Shown: positions 15,601 to 24,393 of the stretch, piece after piece
Position numbering within the stretch: the first letter of the stretch is position 1
Layout of the letters: every line of letters starts with the position of its first letter
Origin: Qingrenia yutianensis
Lineage (GTDB): Bacteria; Bacillota; Clostridia; UMGS1810
NCBI RefSeq assembly: GCF_014385105.1
Contig: NZ_JACRTE010000002.1
Span: 1-64,000 of the forward strand
DNA: 64,000 nt
Direction: 5' to 3'
Program-made: the position numbers and the translations under genes
The notes under the pieces: generated by a model
What the model saw: only the letters and a program-made list of their open reading frames with translations
Database searches by the model: none
What the model was told of the DNA's origin: nothing

Positions 15601-17986
15601 TGTCACACTCGGTGCGTTCGGCGGATACGCTGTTTACAGATACGATGATCCTATCGCAAACGACAGCAAAAATCCTTACGGAATTGACTTTATAATTTAC
15701 GGAAACGCATTCAAAAACGACGACGGCACAACCTCGTCGGGCGCAGCTGAACCCGGTGCTGTAATGGTATCGAAAGACGGCGTAAATTGGTATGAGCTTG
15801 CAGGCGCAAAATATTACAGTGCCGATACGCGCCGCAATATTTCGGTAACCTACACAAACGGCGACGAAACCTTTACCTCGGCGTCCGATACCGCGTGGAC
15901 AAGCAGTGACGGCGAAAGCGGTATTATGCCCAAAAACGATTATCACAAACAACCGTATTACCCCGATCCGTCGTTCTACGGCAAATATCAGAACGGCATA
16001 GGCAAAAACGACAGCTATACCTCAAAAACCGTAACATTTACCGGTACAATAATAGACCCCGGATTTTATCCGTTCGGCTATGCAGACTCGCACAGCAAAA
16101 ACGAAAATTTTTCAGCCGGCACAGCGGTAAATCCGTATGTTAAGAACCACGAATACAAATACAACGGCGACGGTTTTGACATTTCGTGGGCGGTTGACGA
16201 AAATGGAAACAGGGTTGAGCTTGACGAAATAAGCTATATTAAAATATACAATCCCACATTGAGCTACGGCACGTCAACGGGCGAAAAATCCCCCGAAATT
16301 TCGGCAATCGCGCGTGCAAAGGCAAACACAGAGGACGCAGGCGTTTCCTCTCCACTTTCGTCGCTTTATGTAAACGGCAAAGAAGTTACTCTTGAAGACG
16401 GAAAATTCACATACACCGTTGACGCGGAAAATGCCGAAACGCTCGAAATCGCTCCGACCGCAAAAATTGCCGATGCAAATATTTACGTTTCGGATACGCG
16501 CGTAAACTCGGGCGAAAAATGCAAAATCACATCGGCCGCAAAAACAAGAATTATCGTTCAGGACGGCGAAAAAGAGCCTGTAATTTATATACTCGGCTTT
16601 GAAAACATCCCCACCGAAAGCGATAACTCATCGCTTTCGTCGATTGAAATATCACCCGACGGCATAAGCCTTTCGCCCGACAGTGAAAACAAGCTTGCAT
16701 ACGCCGTTTCAAACAACACGGCAACTGTAAGAATTACCCCCAAAACCGCAGGCAGAAAGGCGACGGCTGAAATTTCGGGCAAAAGCCTTGAAAATGCCGT
16801 AACACTTAACAACGGCGAAGAAAGCGCGGTTATCGACCTTTCGGTCGGCGAAAACGTTTTCGACATCAAAGTTAAATCGGAAAACGGCAAAAACGAAAAA
16901 ACATACACATTCACAATTACACGAAAAAGCGCTTCGTCATCAACTCCGTCAAGCAACGAAATTACCGTTTCGTTCACGCTTACGGGCGACGTAATCCACT
17001 ACAATAAAGATACTGACCTATACACGGGAAATCACAAAAAACCTGTTTGGATAAAAACCCAGAACGTTGTTATTCCCAAAAATTCAACGCTCAAATACAT
17101 AACAGAGCTTATGCTTAACAACGCGAAGATTGATTTTGTAACCAGCGGTGTTTACATTTCGTATATAAACGGTATCGGCGAATTTGACAACGGCAAAAAT
17201 TCGGGCTGGATGTATAGGGTCAACGACGTAATTTCAAACGTCGGCTATGCGGCTAAAAAACTTTCGGACGGCGACGTGATTGAATGGTTCTACACCGACG
17301 ATTATCTGACCGAGAAAAACTACGAAAAATGGGACGACCCGAAACCGTCATCATCAAAAAGCAACACAGCCGAAAACGGCAAAACAGACAAATCGGACAC
17401 AAAAACACCCGAGAATAACAAGAGATTTGACGAAAATACATTTGCCGACGTTAAAAAAGACGACTGGTATTTTGACGCGGTAAAATACGTATACGACAAA
17501 GGCATCATAAAAGGCACCGACAAAGGCTTTGAGCCGAACACCGATATGTCGCGCGCTATGCTTGTGACGGTGCTTTGGAGAATGGAAAACTCGCCTGTCG
17601 TAAACTTTGCAATGAAGTTTAACGACGCAAACGACGGCTGGTATACCGAGGCAATCCGCTGGGCGGCGTCCGAGGGTATTGTTTCGGGAATTTCCGAAGA
17701 TACGTTCGGGACCGACGAGCCTATAACACGCGAAATGCTCACAACAATTCTTTACCGCTATGCGCAGAAGAAAAATATTGACGTTTCTTCCGGAGAAAAC
17801 ACAAATATCCTCTCCTATTCCGACGCGGAAAGTATTTCGGAATACGCGGTTTCCGCTATGCAGTGGGCTGTCGGCGAAGGCATCATCAAAGGCGAAAGCG
17901 AAACTCTCATTGCCCCCGACGGCAAAGCACTTCGCGCACAGTGCGCCGCACTTATTATGCGTTTTTGCGAAAAATACTCAAAATAA
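12695..17986 (+). CDS. giant SLH-anchored surface protein with transcobalamin-like DUF4430 domain
   Basis: 1763 residues. Sec signal peptide 1-26 (…VFPAYA|DS). Residues 27-155 resemble a degenerate DUF4430/transcobalamin-like unit (NGDTLEYYFYMD near 134). Several cadherin-like beta-sandwich units follow: about 599-719, 730-832, 836-930, 1219-1303, 1313-1411 (pattern ending TYTFTITRK). Between them, about 940-1205, is a distinct domain with DFIIYGNAF and EPGAVMVSKDGVNWYELAG. A canonical DUF4430 domain lies at about 1421-1549 (SGWMYRVND, LSDGDVIEWFYTDD). Three SLH repeats (about 1580-1760; FADVKKDDWYFDAVKYV, then WYTEAIRWAASEGI, then YAVSAMQWAVGEGI) should hold it to the cell wall. First gene behind a cobalamin riboswitch. 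A surface cobalamin-capture role is inferred from DUF4430 plus context. Confidence 0.88.
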   Translation: MKTKRSLSLLLCVVMLVSTLVFPAYADSTSVSVTFAAQKDGAFIFAPQSIEVKDGIAEEYGYTVKENITSPTFLDALVAVHKAKYGDAFTKESAKDYLDVTSGGWILKSFKSADSCGFTVNSSSASVSNEQIIKNGDTLEYYFYMDTTTWSDVYTFFDTYKKTVKTGESFYLTLNKVTYDSSYNPVAAPIDGTNEDNAITINTVNPDGGISEPLDAVINKDGKISLKFDTEGTYTVTAQGFAETGSIVAPFCTVTAEKAETAPDYESAVKIAYDEFSTKNKYTASNTPLVFPLEYNSVTYTNLISYLKAWTLDKTGFEPEIEYKLTPSATAYPDWRSGEPIQYVPNPFESDGEAVPNYFADNKPMSKMFTAVKFKIGTAESASIATLWAKTTSLERNDEEIVDYVASNLPFARIKGNNKSENEIVQSIGELSNGRVGALPTADKLYTKSSATISWKLENISGKSDALTLKNNKITVSRPEIGEDNAVFKLTATVTSAKDSSITKDVVYTLTVPAYEAVYIPVQVTSGANLTIKNVDEKYIVKQENAPEGYDLYICALHTSATGTKQDYTYTAELENYITKSGTISVTGETPGENIIISLTASSADDTKLGTLKFLAPEIKDFNFDKDTAEYNVEINSAQSVKIAGLPAVNGADVKITSYYSSLANANKGTLNTKGTALNARGVNCYLPDAPGVSVIKITVTAPSGSVQEQKTREYTINITKKSDTKPLTGLVITALSTENGKADSRADEEKLAPLFVSGDNAGTYCYTVNYFRNQITVKPTAKGADIKVNGETVASGKVSNPINLEVGNNEIKIEVTLGGNTETYTVVVRRKAKLVITDVKLDNGYLSSLDNGRTGSCSFANNADKINVTYITNEPCDITITAGDKVYTGTSGEPIEIDTDGEDSIIPITKISHTVDGVLEEQNYVISFRRLAATSPNAVESYLPAPGQFVNQTPYRNPDVVISSSGSVVTLGAFGGYAVYRYDDPIANDSKNPYGIDFIIYGNAFKNDDGTTSSGAAEPGAVMVSKDGVNWYELAGAKYYSADTRRNISVTYTNGDETFTSASDTAWTSSDGESGIMPKNDYHKQPYYPDPSFYGKYQNGIGKNDSYTSKTVTFTGTIIDPGFYPFGYADSHSKNENFSAGTAVNPYVKNHEYKYNGDGFDISWAVDENGNRVELDEISYIKIYNPTLSYGTSTGEKSPEISAIARAKANTEDAGVSSPLSSLYVNGKEVTLEDGKFTYTVDAENAETLEIAPTAKIADANIYVSDTRVNSGEKCKITSAAKTRIIVQDGEKEPVIYILGFENIPTESDNSSLSSIEISPDGISLSPDSENKLAYAVSNNTATVRITPKTAGRKATAEISGKSLENAVTLNNGEESAVIDLSVGENVFDIKVKSENGKNEKTYTFTITRKSASSSTPSSNEITVSFTLTGDVIHYNKDTDLYTGNHKKPVWIKTQNVVIPKNSTLKYITELMLNNAKIDFVTSGVYISYINGIGEFDNGKNSGWMYRVNDVISNVGYAAKKLSDGDVIEWFYTDDYLTEKNYEKWDDPKPSSSKSNTAENGKTDKSDTKTPENNKRFDENTFADVKKDDWYFDAVKYVYDKGIIKGTDKGFEPNTDMSRAMLVTVLWRMENSPVVNFAMKFNDANDGWYTEAIRWAASEGIVSGISEDTFGTDEPITREMLTTILYRYAQKKNIDVSSGENTNILSYSDAESISEYAVSAMQWAVGEGIIKGESETLIAPDGKALRAQCAALIMRFCEKYSK

Positions 17987-18086
17987 TATTTTTCTGTCAG
18001 TTTAAGGTCTGCAAAATGCAGACCTTATTTGACTTTATAACGCTTTTATTATATAATTGTTTTATCAAATTTACGAGGTTCGTTTT

Positions 18087-18848
18087 ATGAAAAAATATAA
18101 AGGTATAATTATAGCACTTCTTGCAGTAGTTTTAACGCTTTCGGCGGCGTTTTTTATAGGAAATTCGAAAAAAGACATCGCGCAAAATACTGTTAAAACC
18201 GCAGATTTAACAAGCAAATCGGAAAACGGAAACGCACAAAAAAGCGAAATCGAAAACGAGGAAAAAACGGATATTCAGGGCGAAGCAAACCGAAACGGAA
18301 AATCGGAGGAAAAGGCTGAAACAAGCGAAAAAACGGAAATAAAAACCGACAAATATCAAACCGAGCCGACGCCCGAGGGCGTGCCGAGCCCCGTTGAACC
18401 GCAAAATTCAACCGTTACGAAAAAAGAGCTTACCTGCACGCTTTCCGTAAGCTGTGAAACGATTTTAAACAATATGGATAAGCTTGACAAAAACAAAGTT
18501 GGCATAATCCCCGAAAACGGCGTTATTTTAGCCGAAAAAACCGCGGTGTTCTATGAAGGTGAGAGCGTTTTCAATCTGCTTTCGCGCGAGATGAAGAAAA
18601 ACAAAATCCATCTTGAATTTGTAAACACACCGATTTACAACAGTGCGTATATCGAGGGAATTGCAAATATTTACGAATTTGACTGCGGAAATCTTTCAGG
18701 CTGGATGTATAAGGTAAACGGAAAATTTCCGAATTACGGCTGTTCGCGCTACAAGCTTTCGGACGGCGACAAGTTGGAATGGGTTTACACCTGCGACCTT
18801 GGGCGCGATGTTGGGGATAACAGCTACAGCGGAGGGCAAAAAGAATGA
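18087..18848 (+). CDS. membrane-tethered DUF4430 (transcobalamin-like) protein
   Basis: 253 residues from ATG 18087 (GAGG upstream). N-terminal hydrophobic segment about 5-28 (YKGIIIALLAVVLTLSAAFFIG) without a lipobox Cys, so it is either a signal anchor or a cleaved signal. A charged, repetitive Glu/Lys/Asn linker covers about 30-110. The C-terminal DUF4430 domain (about 115-245) has EGESVFNLL, LSGWMYKVNG and LSDGDKLEWVYTCDLG, closely matching the DUF4430 domain of the preceding giant protein. The stop overlaps the next gene (ATGA). Its position between surface capture and membrane transporter suggests it delivers ligand to the ECF S component; substrate cobalamin follows from the riboswitch. 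Confidence 0.82.
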   Translation: MKKYKGIIIALLAVVLTLSAAFFIGNSKKDIAQNTVKTADLTSKSENGNAQKSEIENEEKTDIQGEANRNGKSEEKAETSEKTEIKTDKYQTEPTPEGVPSPVEPQNSTVTKKELTCTLSVSCETILNNMDKLDKNKVGIIPENGVILAEKTAVFYEGESVFNLLSREMKKNKIHLEFVNTPIYNSAYIEGIANIYEFDCGNLSGWMYKVNGKFPNYGCSRYKLSDGDKLEWVYTCDLGRDVGDNSYSGGQKE

Positions 18849-19726
18849 CGGAATTTAAAAAAATGCACCCTATTGTGAATTTTCTGTTTTTTCTTTTTGC
18901 AATAGGCTTTGCAATGGTTTTCACGCATCCATTATGCCTTGCGCTGTCGTTTTTGTCCGCCGTATTTTCAAGGCATTTTGCAGTCGGAAAACCAAAGGCG
19001 AAAAGCGTTATTTACACGGCGATACTTTTTATATCGGCATCTTTGATAACCCCTCTTTTCAGTCACGAGGGCGTGACGATTTTGACCTATCTTCCAAGCG
19101 GAAATCCGCTTACCGCGGAATCAATTTTATACGGAATTTCCGCGTCGTTTATGCTCATAACCGCGCTGATTTGGTTTTCGTCGTTCAACACCGTTATGAC
19201 AAGCGACAAAATCGTGTATCTTGCAGGCAGACTTGCGCCGTCGCTTTCGCTCGTTTTTTCAATGTGTCTGCGGTTTGTACCGCGCTTTGTGTCACAGATT
19301 AAAAAAATCGCACTCGCGCGCAAAACATACGGAAAAGGCTCACCGCAAAGGCTTACGGAACGCATAAAAGACGCGCTTGCGGTTTTGTCGGCGGCGGTAA
19401 GCATCAGCCTTGAAGGCTCGATTGAAACCGCAGACAGTATGAAATGCCGGGGCTACGGACTTTCGCACCGCACGGCATACACAAACTACCGCATATCTTC
19501 GCGCGATGTTTTTTGGATTTTCTGGATTTTGTGCCTTTCGGCATACATAATTATCGGAAAAATTTTAGGTCAAATTAACTTTGCATATTATCCGTACATA
19601 AAGTCTGCACCGATGAATTTTTATACCGCAAGCGTGTTTTTATCATATTTTCTTCTTGGCGCAACACCTGTCATAATCGAAATAAAGGAGGCTCAAAGGT
19701 GGAAAGCATTAAAATCGAAAATTTAA
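18845..19726 (+). CDS. ecfT: ECF transporter T component (CbiQ/EcfT family)
   Basis: 293 residues, polytopic: hydrophobic segments at about 10-45, 60-78, 98-120, and two more near 215-235 and 255-280. The cytoplasmic coupling region has the two EcfT-type arginine motifs, here ALARKTYGKG and MKCRGYGLSH, which dock into the ATPase pair. EcfT couples ATP hydrolysis to toppling of the S component. The start overlaps the DUF4430 gene by four bases, and the end overlaps the fused ATPase/S gene by 28 bases, so translation is tightly coupled. Confidence 0.9.
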   Translation: MTEFKKMHPIVNFLFFLFAIGFAMVFTHPLCLALSFLSAVFSRHFAVGKPKAKSVIYTAILFISASLITPLFSHEGVTILTYLPSGNPLTAESILYGISASFMLITALIWFSSFNTVMTSDKIVYLAGRLAPSLSLVFSMCLRFVPRFVSQIKKIALARKTYGKGSPQRLTERIKDALAVLSAAVSISLEGSIETADSMKCRGYGLSHRTAYTNYRISSRDVFWIFWILCLSAYIIIGKILGQINFAYYPYIKSAPMNFYTASVFLSYFLLGATPVIIEIKEAQRWKALKSKI

Positions 19727-22320
19727 CATTTACATACCCTCTAAACTCCGCTCCGAGCCTCAAAAACGTTTCGCTTAACGTAGACAAAGGCGAATTTGTA
19801 ACAATTTTCGGGAAGTCGGGGTGCGGAAAGTCCACGCTTTTAAGGCACATAAAACCGCCCCTCTGCCCTTACGGCGAGCGCACGGGTGAGGTATATCTCG
19901 GCGAAAGGTGCGTTTTTTCGCTTTCAAACCGCGAACAGGCAGAAAAAATCGGCTTTGTTATGCAAAATCCCGACGAGCAGATTGTCACCGACAAGGTGTG
20001 GCACGAGCTTGCGTTCGGGCTTGAAAATCTCGGCATTGCAAATGACGAAATCCGCGCGCGTGTTGCCGAAACGTCGGCATTTTTCGGTATATCCGATTGG
20101 TTTTACAAAAACACCGACACCCTTTCGGGCGGACAAAAACAGCTTTTGAACCTCGCGTCTGTAATGGTTATGCAGCCGTCGGTGCTGATTTTGGACGAGC
20201 CGACAAGCCGTCTTGACCCCATTTCGGCGAAAAATTTTCTTCAGGCAGTATCAAACTTAAACAAAGAACTCGGAACAACGGTAATTCTCACCGAACACCG
20301 TCTTGACGAAGCACTGGCAATGTCAGACGTTTGCGTTGCAATGGAAAACGGCGAAATAATCGCGCAGGGCGAGCCGAGGAGGGTTTGCAAAAAACTTGAA
20401 GAACTCAAAAGCGACCTCACCCTCTCTCTGCCCGTTCCGGCGAGAATTTTTTCGACGGTCGGCTATGACGGAAATTTACCGCTTACGGTGCGCGAGGGAC
20501 GAAAAATTTTAAATGACAGCAAAATTTTAAACAGGCTTGATTTTGCAAAAAATCCGCCCTGTGACAAGAAATGCGCGCTGGAGCTTAAAAACCTTTATTT
20601 TCGCTACGAGAAAGACTCTCCGGATATTTTGAAAGGCCTGTCGGCGAAGATTTACGAGGGCGAGCATTATGCAATTCTCGGCGCCAACGGCGCGGGAAAA
20701 AGCACGCTTTTAAACGTTATTTCGGGCGGATTTACACCGTATTCGGGAAAAATTAACGTTTTAAACGGAAAAAAAATTGCATATCTTCCGCAGGAAGTAA
20801 AAATGATTTTTTCAAAAAACACCGTTGAGGACGATTTGCGCGAGGCAGTGCAGAAAGACAGCGAAAACTTTGAAAAACGGCTTGAAAACGTGATTGAAAT
20901 ATGCGGACTTGAAAACCTTACCGACCGCCACCCGTACGATTTGTCGGGCGGAGAACAACAGCGCACGGCAATGGCGAAAGTCCTTTTAACCGAGCCTGAC
21001 ATTCTGCTTTTGGACGAGCCGACAAAGGGCATTGACGCGCATTTCAAGCAAAAACTCGCGCGCCTTATAAAAACACTTCAAAAAAGCGGAATTACCGTTG
21101 TCACCGTGTCGCACGATATTGAATTCTGCGCGGAATTTGCCGACAGATGCGCTATGTTTTTTGACGGGCAAATTGTGTCGGAGGGCGCGCCGAGGGAGTT
21201 TTTCGACGGCAAGAATTTTTACACCACCGCGGCAAACAGAATGTCACGGCAAATAATTGACAATGCCGTTTTGGAGCGCGACGTGATTTTTGCGCTCGGC
21301 GGTAAAATTACGGAAACCGAAGATGAAAGCGTATCAAACATTCTTTTGAAATCAACGGAAAGAAAAGCGGAAAAAGCCGAAAATCCAAGCGAAAAGCACA
21401 TTTCGCCGAAAAGAATTGCGCTCGGCATAATCTTTGCACTGCTCTTTGTTTTGCAAAGCCGTTTCAGCGTTTATCCGACCGCGGTGTTAACCAAAATTTT
21501 CGGAAGTTTCGGCGAAAGCGCGGCGCAGATTTTGAGCATCATAACACTTGCCGTATCGCTCATTTGCTTTATACCGCAGAAAAAAATCGGTATAGACACA
21601 AAAAAATCAAGCGGAAAACTTGACAAACGCACGCTTTTGGCGTCGGTTTTCGTACTTATCGCAGTACCGCTCACCGTTCTTTACGGAGTGTATTTTTTGG
21701 GCGACAGAAAGTTTTATTTTATCAGCCTTGCAGTGATTTTTGAAACGCTCATCCCGTTTTTTGCGGTGTTTGAGGGGCGCAAACCCAAAGCGCGCGAACT
21801 GGTTGTTATAAGCGTTTTGTGCGCGCTTGCGGTTGCAGGCAGAACCGCGTTTTTTATGCTTCCGCAGTTTAAGCCGATTGTTGCAGTCGTGATGATTTCA
21901 GCGGTTTGTTTCGGCGCGGAAACGGGATTTTTGGTCGGCGCGGTGTCGGCATTTGTGTCGAATTTTTATTTTTCACAGGGTCCGTGGACGCCGTGGCAAA
22001 TGCTCGCGCTCGGCGCAGTCGGGTTTGTGACGGGAATAGTTTATCAAAAAAACATTTTTCCCAAAACAAAACTTTCTCTCGCCGTTTTCGGATTTTTTGC
22101 AACGCTCATAATCTACGGCGGAATAATGAACCCGGCATCGGTAATCACATATCAGCCCTACCCCGATTTTGCGCTTATCGTTTCGTCATATTGGCTGGGC
22201 TTGCCGTTCGACCTTGTGCACGCGTTTTCCACCGCATTTTTTATGTGGTTTATATCCGAACCGCTGATAGATAAACTTGAACGCATAAAAATAAAATACG
22301 GTCTTGTGAAAGATGAGTGA
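19699..22320 (+). CDS. fused ECF transporter: two ATPases plus CbrT-like S component
   Basis: 873 residues from a GTG with AAGGAGG eight bases upstream. ATPase 1: Walker A GKSGCGKST (38-46), signature LSGGQKQLL (about 144), Walker B VLILDEPTS (about 163). ATPase 2: Walker A GANGAGKST (about 328), signature LSGGEQQRT (about 415), Walker B ILLLDEPTK (about 435). From about residue 572 it is membrane protein: roughly four or five segments to residue 690, then an S-component module from about 701 (ELVVISVLCALAVAGRTAFF, then SNFYFSQGPWTPWQM), like the cobalamin S component CbrT. EcfA, EcfA' and S are usually separate polypeptides. The substrate is inferred from the riboswitch and CbrT resemblance. 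Confidence 0.88.
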   Translation: MESIKIENLTFTYPLNSAPSLKNVSLNVDKGEFVTIFGKSGCGKSTLLRHIKPPLCPYGERTGEVYLGERCVFSLSNREQAEKIGFVMQNPDEQIVTDKVWHELAFGLENLGIANDEIRARVAETSAFFGISDWFYKNTDTLSGGQKQLLNLASVMVMQPSVLILDEPTSRLDPISAKNFLQAVSNLNKELGTTVILTEHRLDEALAMSDVCVAMENGEIIAQGEPRRVCKKLEELKSDLTLSLPVPARIFSTVGYDGNLPLTVREGRKILNDSKILNRLDFAKNPPCDKKCALELKNLYFRYEKDSPDILKGLSAKIYEGEHYAILGANGAGKSTLLNVISGGFTPYSGKINVLNGKKIAYLPQEVKMIFSKNTVEDDLREAVQKDSENFEKRLENVIEICGLENLTDRHPYDLSGGEQQRTAMAKVLLTEPDILLLDEPTKGIDAHFKQKLARLIKTLQKSGITVVTVSHDIEFCAEFADRCAMFFDGQIVSEGAPREFFDGKNFYTTAANRMSRQIIDNAVLERDVIFALGGKITETEDESVSNILLKSTERKAEKAENPSEKHISPKRIALGIIFALLFVLQSRFSVYPTAVLTKIFGSFGESAAQILSIITLAVSLICFIPQKKIGIDTKKSSGKLDKRTLLASVFVLIAVPLTVLYGVYFLGDRKFYFISLAVIFETLIPFFAVFEGRKPKARELVVISVLCALAVAGRTAFFMLPQFKPIVAVVMISAVCFGAETGFLVGAVSAFVSNFYFSQGPWTPWQMLALGAVGFVTGIVYQKNIFPKTKLSLAVFGFFATLIIYGGIMNPASVITYQPYPDFALIVSSYWLGLPFDLVHAFSTAFFMWFISEPLIDKLERIKIKYGLVKDE

Positions 22321-22336
22321 AAAATTCACTGTTAAC

Positions 22337-22365
22337 TTGATTTTTTTGCAAAACAGTGCTATAAT
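22337..22365 (+). promoter_or_regulatory. sigma-A promoter of htpG
   Basis: TTGATT (22337-22342), 17-base spacer, TATAAT (22360-22365), 33 bases before the htpG ATG. No CIRCE or HrcA-type inverted repeat is seen. Confidence 0.75.
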
Positions 22366-22398
22366 ATACTCTAGCAATTTTTTGGAGGTAATGAGAAT

Positions 22399-24234
22399 AT
22401 GAGTAAAGGCAGTATTAAAGTAAATACGGAAAATCTTCTTCCGATAATAAAAAAATGGCTTTATTCAGACAAGGACATTTTTTTGAGAGAGCTTGTTTCA
22501 AACGCGCAGGACGCGGTTATGAAGCTTAAAAAACTTGCCGCAATCGGCGAGGCAAATATAGCGGACAGCGAGGATTTCAGAATTGATGTTATCGTGAACA
22601 AAACCGCGAAAACCTTAAAAGTGTGCGACAACGGCATAGGTATGACCGCGGACGAGGTTGACAAATACATAAACCAGGTTGCATTTTCGGGCGCGGAGGA
22701 TTTTATAGCAAAATACGAAAATTCAAAGGACAAAGAGGGCGAAATTATAGGCCACTTCGGTCTTGGATTTTATTCTGCGTTTATGGTGTCAAAGAGCGTT
22801 GAGATTGACACTCTTTCATATGCGGACGGCGCAAAAAGCGTTCACTGGGAAAGCGACGGCGGTACGGAATTTGACATTGAGGACGGCACAAAGGAAAGCC
22901 GAGGAACAGTTATCACGCTTCATTTAAACGAGGACAGTGAGGAATTTCTGGATGTTGTAACCGTCAGAAAAACGCTTATAAAATACTGCGGATTTCTCCC
23001 TGTTAACATCTATCTTATAAACGAAGAAAAAGAAGTTAAGGACGGCGAGGAGGACAAAAACGCAAACACTCCCATAAACGACACGCATCCGCTTTGGCTC
23101 AAAAATCCGAGTGACTGCACCGAGGAAGAATACAAAGATTTCTACCGCAAGGTGTTTATGGACTTCAACGAACCTCTTTTTCACATACATTTGAACGTTG
23201 ATTTCCCGTTTAATTTAAAGGGAATTTTGTATTTCCCCAAGCTTAACCACGAGTTTCAGAGCATTGAGGGACAGATTAAACTTTTCAACAATCAGGTGTT
23301 TATTGCGGACAACATAAAGGAAGTTATCCCCGAGTATCTTATGCTTTTAAAGGGCGTTATCGACTGCCCCGACCTGCCTCTTAACGTATCCCGAAGCTTT
23401 TTGCAGAACGACGGCTACGTTACAAAGGTATCGAACCACATCACAAAAAAGGTTGCGGACAAGCTTAATTCGCTTTATAAAACCGAAAAAGAAACATATG
23501 AAAAATATTGGGACGACATCAATCCGTTTGTTAAATACGGCTGTCTGCGCGACGACAAATTCTATGACAGGGTTAAAGATATTCTTCTTTTCAAGGATAT
23601 TGACGGCGCATACAAAACACTCAAAGATTTTACCGACGCAGACGTTAAAGAGGTTTACTACGTTACCGATAAGGACGCACAGGCACAGTATATTGACCTT
23701 TTGAAAGCGGACGGAATTACCCCCGTGCTTTTGCCCGATATGCTGGACAACCATTTTGTAAGCTATCTCGAATACAAAAATTCCGATATAAAATTCAAGC
23801 GCGTTGACTCGTTTATCGGCGACAATCTAAAAGACAACAAGGAAAGCGAAGAAAGCGTTAAAAACAAAATCACCGAAATTTTTAAGGATATTTTGGACAA
23901 AGACACAAAAATTGAGGTTTCGCCGTTAAAATCCGAGGATGTTTCGGCGCTGTTCGTTCTTTCCGAGGAGGAAAGACGTATGGCAGAGATGTCGAAAATG
24001 TTCGGAAATATGGACTTCGGCGTTCCGAAAGCCGGCGAAACGTTTGTTGTAAACAGCAAAAATCCGCTTGTGCTCAAAATCTGCGAAATTGAGGACAGCG
24101 ACACCAAAAATCTTTTGGCAAGACAGGTTTACGATATGGCGCGTCTTTCGCACAAAACTCTTTCCGGCGACGATTTGACGGCATTTTTAAAACGAAGCAG
24201 TGACCTTTATATGAAGCTTGCCGACAACAAATAA
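22399..24234 (+). CDS. htpG: molecular chaperone HtpG (Hsp90)
   Basis: 611 residues. N-terminal GHKL ATPase: ELVSNAQDAVMKL (Asn-box Glu/Asn), DNGIGMT, and GHFGLGFYSAFMV lid motif. Middle domain with SRSFLQND catalytic-loop Arg. C-terminal dimerisation domain ending in ARLSHKTLSGDDL. Slightly shorter than the E. coli protein (624), as common in Clostridia. Promoter TTGATT-TATAAT in front and strong terminator behind make it monocistronic. Ribosome site GGAGG precedes the ATG. Confidence 0.95.
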   Translation: MSKGSIKVNTENLLPIIKKWLYSDKDIFLRELVSNAQDAVMKLKKLAAIGEANIADSEDFRIDVIVNKTAKTLKVCDNGIGMTADEVDKYINQVAFSGAEDFIAKYENSKDKEGEIIGHFGLGFYSAFMVSKSVEIDTLSYADGAKSVHWESDGGTEFDIEDGTKESRGTVITLHLNEDSEEFLDVVTVRKTLIKYCGFLPVNIYLINEEKEVKDGEEDKNANTPINDTHPLWLKNPSDCTEEEYKDFYRKVFMDFNEPLFHIHLNVDFPFNLKGILYFPKLNHEFQSIEGQIKLFNNQVFIADNIKEVIPEYLMLLKGVIDCPDLPLNVSRSFLQNDGYVTKVSNHITKKVADKLNSLYKTEKETYEKYWDDINPFVKYGCLRDDKFYDRVKDILLFKDIDGAYKTLKDFTDADVKEVYYVTDKDAQAQYIDLLKADGITPVLLPDMLDNHFVSYLEYKNSDIKFKRVDSFIGDNLKDNKESEESVKNKITEIFKDILDKDTKIEVSPLKSEDVSALFVLSEEERRMAEMSKMFGNMDFGVPKAGETFVVNSKNPLVLKICEIEDSDTKNLLARQVYDMARLSHKTLSGDDLTAFLKRSSDLYMKLADNK

Positions 24235-24264
24235 CCAATAATTTCTGTAAAATATCAATTTTTG

Positions 24265-24298
24265 ACAACCGCATTTTTAAATATGCGGTTGTTTTTTT
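24265..24298 (+). terminator. intrinsic terminator of htpG
   Basis: Perfect arms ACAACCGCAT (24265-24274) and ATGCGGTTGT (24283-24292), then seven T. Confidence 0.92.
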
Positions 24299-24327
24299 AA
24301 TTTTTTTGTATAATTTTCAAATAACTA

Positions 24328-24356
24328 TTGCATAAATTTATAAAAAAGTGTATAAT
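24328..24356 (+). promoter_or_regulatory. sigma-A promoter of nadK-argR-recN
   Basis: TTGCAT (24328-24333), 17-base spacer, TATAAT (24351-24356); 37 bases before the nadK ATG. Confidence 0.8.
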
Positions 24357-24393
24357 TTAATAAACTTATGAATTTTGCCACGAGGTAGAATAT

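Noticed and set aside
22321..22398. CIRCE element in front of htpG
   Set aside because: The 9-base inverted repeat with 9-base spacer characteristic of CIRCE is not present.
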